A program made the translations under genes and the position numbers. From assembly GCA_905479665.1 (NCBI GenBank), contig CAJQNM010000066.1, positions 1 to 8,154 of the forward strand: a stretch of 8,154 nt of DNA, in the 5' to 3' direction. How positions within the stretch are numbered: the stretch's first letter is position 1; the number at the start of each line of letters is the position of its first letter. Origin of the DNA: an uncultured Saprospiraceae bacterium. GTDB lineage: Bacteria > Bacteroidota > Bacteroidia > Chitinophagales > Saprospiraceae. Positions 5,165 to 8,154 of this stretch are shown here, piece by piece. The notes under the pieces are model-generated. The model had not been told where the DNA came from and did no database searches. It saw nothing but the letters and a program-made list of their open reading frames with translations.

Positions 5165-7348
5165 TTATTTATTACTCTGTTCGCCAGAAAGAAATTTAGG
5201 ACTCTGCAGCCACTTCCTTACCATACGTAGTCTTCCGTAACTATCGCCTAAGCCAAACTCCTTTTTAAGCTCAGTAAGGCTGGCCTCTTCCCGCTCACGC
5301 ATGATCGGTGTTAATCTCTCTAGTTCCTCCTGGCTGAAAAAATCAGATATTTCCAGTCGACCCTCACCAATTAATTTTGCCATGTGCGATTCGATGGTGC
5401 CCACGGCCAGACTGCGAATCTCAGCAATTTCGAGAATGCTCTTGCCGGTCACATGCAGCTCGAAAGTGTCTTCGTAGGTTGCTCCTTTGGCCGATTTCTT
5501 CGCGGTACTTTTACCTTGCTTACTTGGTAAATTTTTCTGATCGTATTTTTCCTTACCCAAGAATAGTTTTTCTCCTTGCAGCGAGGTCTGATACATCTGT
5601 TGAAGTGAGGCCCACATGCTCTTCTGCGTATCCTCTACGTCACGCAGGTATTTCTTTACCCTACTCTTAAAGGAAAATTCTTGCAAGTGCTGATGGGTAG
5701 GCAATATTACTTTTTCGAATAATCGGTCAGAAAAATAAGGCACTGCCTTGCCGATGCGCTCGCGCAATGGGGCCAGATTCTCGGAGGCCTGAAACTCCAC
5801 AGCCAAAAGATGCAGCTCACGTTGAAAATTCTGGCCGATCCGTGCCAACTCCTCGAGCTCACTGCAGATCCCCTTCACCATTTTCAAGACCTCGCTCTTT
5901 TTCGGTAGATCTCTTTCCTTCGCATCCAGATGCCAATCGAGACATTGCTGCCTCAACTCACCAAAGTCAAACGCTTGGCGAAGCCGCTCGCTTGCAAAGC
6001 GCATTTTGGCCTCTTTAAGCACCGACTCGATGCCATCATTCTGCCGAGCTCGATCGTGAAACTGCACAATCTTATTACTCACTGAGACATTATCCGTACG
6101 CATCTTGCTCAGCAGGACAAGTCCGTCTAGTGAAGTGCATCGACTCAGTGCCACGTAGGCCTGTCCAGGCGCAAAGGTCTCACCAAGGTCGACTGCCATT
6201 TTCTCAAAAGTGAGTCCCTGACTTTTATGAACCGTGATCGCCCAAGCCAAGCGCAGAGGAAATTGTGAAAAACTACCAATTATTTTTTCATCTATTTCCT
6301 GGGTTTCTTTGTCGAGGGTATATTTTTTATTAGGCCATTCCATTCGCTCGACCGCAAGCACATGACCATCCTCGGTACGCACCTCGATCGAGTCTTCAAA
6401 CATGTTGCTTACCTCGACAATTTTACCATTGTAAAAAAGACCATTGGGGTCGTTGCGAATAAACATAACCTGAGCGCCTTCCTTCAACTCTAGTTTTTCC
6501 TCAGCAGGGTATGCATGTTCGTTAAACTCACCTTCGATCTCGGCCGGAAAAACCCGGGCCTTGCTCGTGAGCGCCTTCATTTGCTGCTGATTGATCGCGT
6601 TGACTTTACGATTGTGCGTACTCAGTGTGATGTACTTTTTACCAACGGCATCAAAAGTGGGCTGGTATTTTTCATTGAGTATGGTGACGTCCTCGGCGTT
6701 GGTTTGCCCCTGGCGCATTCGATTGAGAATCTCAATAAACGTTTGGTTTTTCTGTCGGTATATTTTCGTCAGTTCTATGGTGATGGGTTTACTTTCTCTC
6801 CACCCAATGGCATCAAAAAAATAAGGGCCCGGATAATAGGCTTGCAGGATTCGCCAAACCTCCGGACGTACTACGGGTGCCAGTTGAAATAGATCACCAA
6901 TGACCAAGAGCTGTACGCCGCCAAAGGGCCGATCGATGCGCCGGCCTCGCCGCAGAGCGTAATCGATGGCATCCAGGATATCTACCCGCACCATACTAAT
7001 CTCATCAATGACCAGCAGGTCTAGTTGACGGAACAATTTCGCTTTGTCCTTGCCGTACCTAATGTGCCGGGCGAGACCATATCGATTGGTCGCTATGTTA
7101 AAGTCTGTGGGGTCACTATTGGGAGTAAAGGCTGTGAGTGGCAAGTGAAATAAGGAATGGATCGTCGTGCCACCAGCATTTATCGCTGCAACTCCCGTGG
7201 GTGCAACCACCATATAACTCTTCTCTGTCTTTTCCAGCACATTATGGAGAAAGGTGGTTTTACCAGTGCCAGCTCTCCCAGTGAGAAAGATATTCTTGCC
7301 AGTATGCAAGACAAATTCTTCAGCAAGATCTAATTGCGGATTTGTCAT
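5165..7348 (-). CDS. PIF1-like SF1 DNA helicase with C-terminal helix-turn-helix domain
   Basis: This 727-residue protein is a superfamily 1B (PIF1/RecD-like) ATP-dependent 5'-3' DNA helicase. Helicase motifs in order are Walker A FLTGRAGTGKTT (K30), motif Ia APTGVAAINAGG (49-60), Walker B LLVIDEISM (D115, E116), motif III GDLFQLAPV with Q155, and a Tyr-Arg at YRQK (197-200). The C-terminal UvrD_C_2-type part has WAITVHKSQGLTFE (369-382) and YVALSRCTSLDGL (398-410), whose Arg403 is the likely arginine finger. A helical middle follows (about 440-600), then a Lys/Ser-rich linker (about 602-622) and an HTH_40-like domain (about 623-710, with YEDTFELHVTGKSILEIAEI and VGTIESHMAKLI). This whole architecture is common in Bacteroidota. 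All catalytic motifs are intact. A role in genome maintenance, such as G-quadruplex or replication-fork processing, is inferred from PIF1. The last ten codons lie inside the 136-bp repeat. The ATG at 7348 is supported by Walker A at residue 24. Confidence 0.93.
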   Translation of the reverse strand: MTNPQLDLAEEFVLHTGKNIFLTGRAGTGKTTFLHNVLEKTEKSYMVVAPTGVAAINAGGTTIHSLFHLPLTAFTPNSDPTDFNIATNRYGLARHIRYGKDKAKLFRQLDLLVIDEISMVRVDILDAIDYALRRGRRIDRPFGGVQLLVIGDLFQLAPVVRPEVWRILQAYYPGPYFFDAIGWRESKPITIELTKIYRQKNQTFIEILNRMRQGQTNAEDVTILNEKYQPTFDAVGKKYITLSTHNRKVNAINQQQMKALTSKARVFPAEIEGEFNEHAYPAEEKLELKEGAQVMFIRNDPNGLFYNGKIVEVSNMFEDSIEVRTEDGHVLAVERMEWPNKKYTLDKETQEIDEKIIGSFSQFPLRLAWAITVHKSQGLTFEKMAVDLGETFAPGQAYVALSRCTSLDGLVLLSKMRTDNVSVSNKIVQFHDRARQNDGIESVLKEAKMRFASERLRQAFDFGELRQQCLDWHLDAKERDLPKKSEVLKMVKGICSELEELARIGQNFQRELHLLAVEFQASENLAPLRERIGKAVPYFSDRLFEKVILPTHQHLQEFSFKSRVKKYLRDVEDTQKSMWASLQQMYQTSLQGEKLFLGKEKYDQKNLPSKQGKSTAKKSAKGATYEDTFELHVTGKSILEIAEIRSLAVGTIESHMAKLIGEGRLEISDFFSQEELERLTPIMREREEASLTELKKEFGLGDSYGRLRMVRKWLQSPKFLSGEQSNK

Positions 7349-7374
7349 AAGAGTTTGATGGTATGGTGTCCCGC

Positions 7375-7387
7375 TAAGTTAAACTTA
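7375..7387. promoter_or_regulatory. 13-bp palindrome upstream of the helicase
   Basis: TAAGTT-A-AACTTA is a perfect dyad 26 bases before the helicase ATG. Read on the minus strand it contains TAAGTTTA, one base from the TAnnTTTG -7 consensus, but no TTG-type box lies about 20 bases upstream. It is a candidate promoter or operator only. Confidence 0.3.
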
Positions 7388-7446
7388 TCATGTCATTTCT
7401 GAGTACGAGATGGCAGCTTAAGCGGGGGCACACTGATTTCTTATCC

Positions 7447-7470
7447 TGGATCAATTTTTTGACTGATCCA
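7447..7470. repeat. Short inverted repeat
   Basis: TGGATCA (7447-7453) pairs with TGATCCA (7464-7470) around a 10-base, T-rich loop. It is a modest hairpin with no evident role, about 100 bases upstream of the helicase start. Confidence 0.35.
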
Positions 7471-7499
7471 AATCTCACCTTGAGGAGACTCGCATTAGA

Positions 7500-7677
7500 A
7501 GATCGAAGACACATGACATGTCTCTCCAGTATCTGAGTTGAAATCCTGAGTTGTTTTTAAGAGATGCTACCCTGAATAATGCTCGCTACCAGACATGTCA
7601 TGTGTAGTCTATGCCACCAAGACACGCTGCCTGCGAATAGCTCAATCGCAGATGGAAGACACAAGAAATGTCTTGCC
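7500..7677. repeat. Three copies of an ACATGACATGT-type palindromic motif
   Basis: Copy A (7500-7527) and copy C (7650-7677) are direct repeats, identical at 23 of 28 positions and exactly 150 bases apart. Copy B (7591-7605, AGACATGTCATGTGT) is the perfect reverse complement of 15 bases of copy A (7509-7523). Copy A contains the perfect palindrome ACATG-A-CATGT (7511-7521). Copy C has AAGACA/TGTCTT arms. The layout between two divergent genes suggests binding sites for a dimeric regulator of one or both, or a dispersed genomic repeat family. Confidence 0.7.
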
Positions 7678-7741
7678 AAAAAATCTAAAGGACTTGAAGA
7701 CTGGTCAGAAAACATAGGAATTTGCACCGACTACAAACCAA

Positions 7742-7775
7742 CTTGAGGGCGGTAGCTGATGCAATTGTATCTTTG
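7742..7775 (+). promoter_or_regulatory. Bacteroidota-type promoter of the methyltransferase gene
   Basis: TATCTTTG at 7768-7775 perfectly matches the TAnnTTTG -7 element. CTTG at 7742-7745 is a plausible -33 box at a 22-base spacing, near the upper end of the usual range. Transcription would start near 7781, giving a leader of about 25 bases to the ATG at 7805, with no Shine-Dalgarno sequence. Confidence 0.6.
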
Positions 7776-7804
7776 CAAGGAATAATACGACCTGACCTTT
7801 ATTT

Positions 7805-8154
7805 ATGATTTCACCAAAGACTTACTATCGTGCGCTCAGATATAGATATAAGCTCGATCCCCAGGAACTCTCTTTTCTGATCAGCAACGTCAGAAAAGGT
7901 GATGTCGTGGTTGATGTAGGTGCACACAAAGGTGGATATACATACTGGTTCCATAGACAGATTGGTGCTAAGGGAATGTGTTACGCATTCGAGCCGCAAT
8001 CAAATATATACAGCAAACTATCCAGAGAATTTCGAAAAATTAAAAACGTGACTTGCATCCCTAAGGGACTGAGTTCGAAAGCTGGAAGCTTTGATTTATT
8101 TATACCTGGTGACGTCTCTTCACCCGGTGCAACCCTTGAAAATCACTCGACCCA
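7805..8154 (+). CDS. FkbM-family SAM-dependent methyltransferase, partial
   Basis: The first 116 codons run off the right edge. The SAM-binding motif I is VVVDVGAHKGGYT (residues 34-46, with D37, G39 and G43). It is followed by the acidic motif YAFEPQSNIYSKL, whose Glu63 would bind the SAM ribose, and then by VTCIPKGLSSKAGSFDLFIPG, where the GLS turn and following strand match the family. FkbM proteins are O-methyltransferases that modify sugars or secondary metabolites, often in glycan gene clusters. The substrate here cannot be told from the sequence. The ATG at 7805 is the first in frame and lies 30 bases after a good -7 box. No signal peptide is seen, so it is probably cytoplasmic. Its neighbours on the right are unknown, so whether it belongs to a glycan locus is open. 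Confidence 0.88.
   Translation, partial: MISPKTYYRALRYRYKLDPQELSFLISNVRKGDVVVDVGAHKGGYTYWFHRQIGAKGMCYAFEPQSNIYSKLSREFRKIKNVTCIPKGLSSKAGSFDLFIPGDVSSPGATLENHST

Larger units (their letters stand above)
4808..5197. repeat. 136-bp tandem repeat, nearly three copies
   Basis: Copies begin with CCAAGGCGGTTTCAACCACT at 4808, 4944 and 5080, exactly 136 bases apart. Copies 1 and 2 differ at about 8 positions, and copies 2 and 3 at about 6, so the duplications are not recent. Copy 3 stays similar to 5197 (AAATTT) and then runs into the unique helicase coding sequence. The last 33 bases of copy 3 (5165-5197) are the final ten codons and stop of the helicase (KFLSGEQSNK), and copies 1 and 2 carry near-identical tails (KFISGEQSNK, KFLSGERSNK). 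The array therefore looks like repeated duplication of the helicase 3' end plus its downstream hairpin region. As 136 is not a multiple of three, the plus-strand frames inside it shift between copies and do not form a repeat protein. A fragment, AATCAG before copy 1 (4786), may be a decayed edge. Confidence 0.9.
7349..7804. other. Non-coding region between divergent genes
   Basis: This region lies between the helicase start and the methyltransferase start. No open frame with recognisable content is seen on either strand, nor any RNA gene. It contains a 13-bp palindrome next to the helicase start, a small hairpin at 7447-7470, three related palindromic motifs spread over 7500-7677, and the methyltransferase promoter at 7742-7775. 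Confidence 0.65.

Noticed and set aside
4808..5197. CRISPR array
   Set aside because: The units are 136 bp and similar throughout. There is no short repeat with variable spacers, and no cas gene.
4731..5230. Three similar plus-strand frames sharing GGFNHLFVNSKG-like peptides
   Set aside because: They arise from the 136-bp DNA repeat read in successive frames, since the unit length is not a multiple of three. They have no ATG/promoter logic and overlap hairpins and the helicase tail.
6515..6892. Plus-strand frame of 125 codons
   Set aside because: It is antisense to conserved helicase sequence and shows no family resemblance of its own.
7533..7553. Direct repeat CTGAGTTG at 7533-7540 and 7546-7553
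   Set aside because: It is only 8 bp long, with no supporting context, and easily arises by chance.
7811..7999. Minus-strand frame of 62 codons
   Set aside because: It is antisense to the SAM-binding region of the FkbM-type methyltransferase.

Overview
The window looks like chromosomal DNA of a member of the Bacteroidota. Three things point there. Two start regions carry the phylum's sigma-factor box, a perfect TATCTTTG matching TAnnTTTG with a TTTG/CTTG box about 20 bases upstream. Start codons lack clear Shine-Dalgarno sequences. The PIF1-like helicase has the C-terminal helix-turn-helix architecture that is common in this phylum. No rRNA, tRNA, CRISPR array, transposase or phage gene was seen.

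Layout, left to right. Positions 1-1929 (minus) hold the first ~643 residues of a LacZ-type GH2 beta-galactosidase whose C-terminus lies beyond the left edge. Directly upstream on the same strand, 1961-3106 encodes a YUCCA/CzcO-type flavin monooxygenase. The 31-base gap and shared strand suggest one transcript running monooxygenase then beta-galactosidase. At their junction, a mini-ORF that starts inside the monooxygenase stop would give the beta-galactosidase a signal peptide if a run of seven T had eight. Positions 3107-3640 are non-coding and contain a 50-bp imperfect palindrome and a tandem/palindromic 14-bp repeat that overlaps a promoter. Positions 3641-4771 (plus) encode an archaeal-type AAA ATPase with a C-terminal winged helix.

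Between this ATPase and the convergent helicase (5165-7348, minus) lies a tandem array of a 136-bp unit in nearly three copies. Each copy carries a hairpin, and the last copy includes the final ten codons and stop of the helicase. Upstream of the helicase is a ~456-bp non-coding region with three copies of a palindromic ACATGACATGT-type motif. It ends in a strong Bacteroidota promoter for an FkbM-family methyltransferase (7805 to the right edge, plus, partial).

The genes do not form one obvious pathway: sugar hydrolysis, a flavin oxygenase, a stand-alone ATPase, a helicase, and a methyltransferase typical of glycan or secondary-metabolite loci. The most unusual content is non-coding: the helicase-tail tandem triplication, the two palindromic regulatory-looking regions, and the homopolymer at the beta-galactosidase start.
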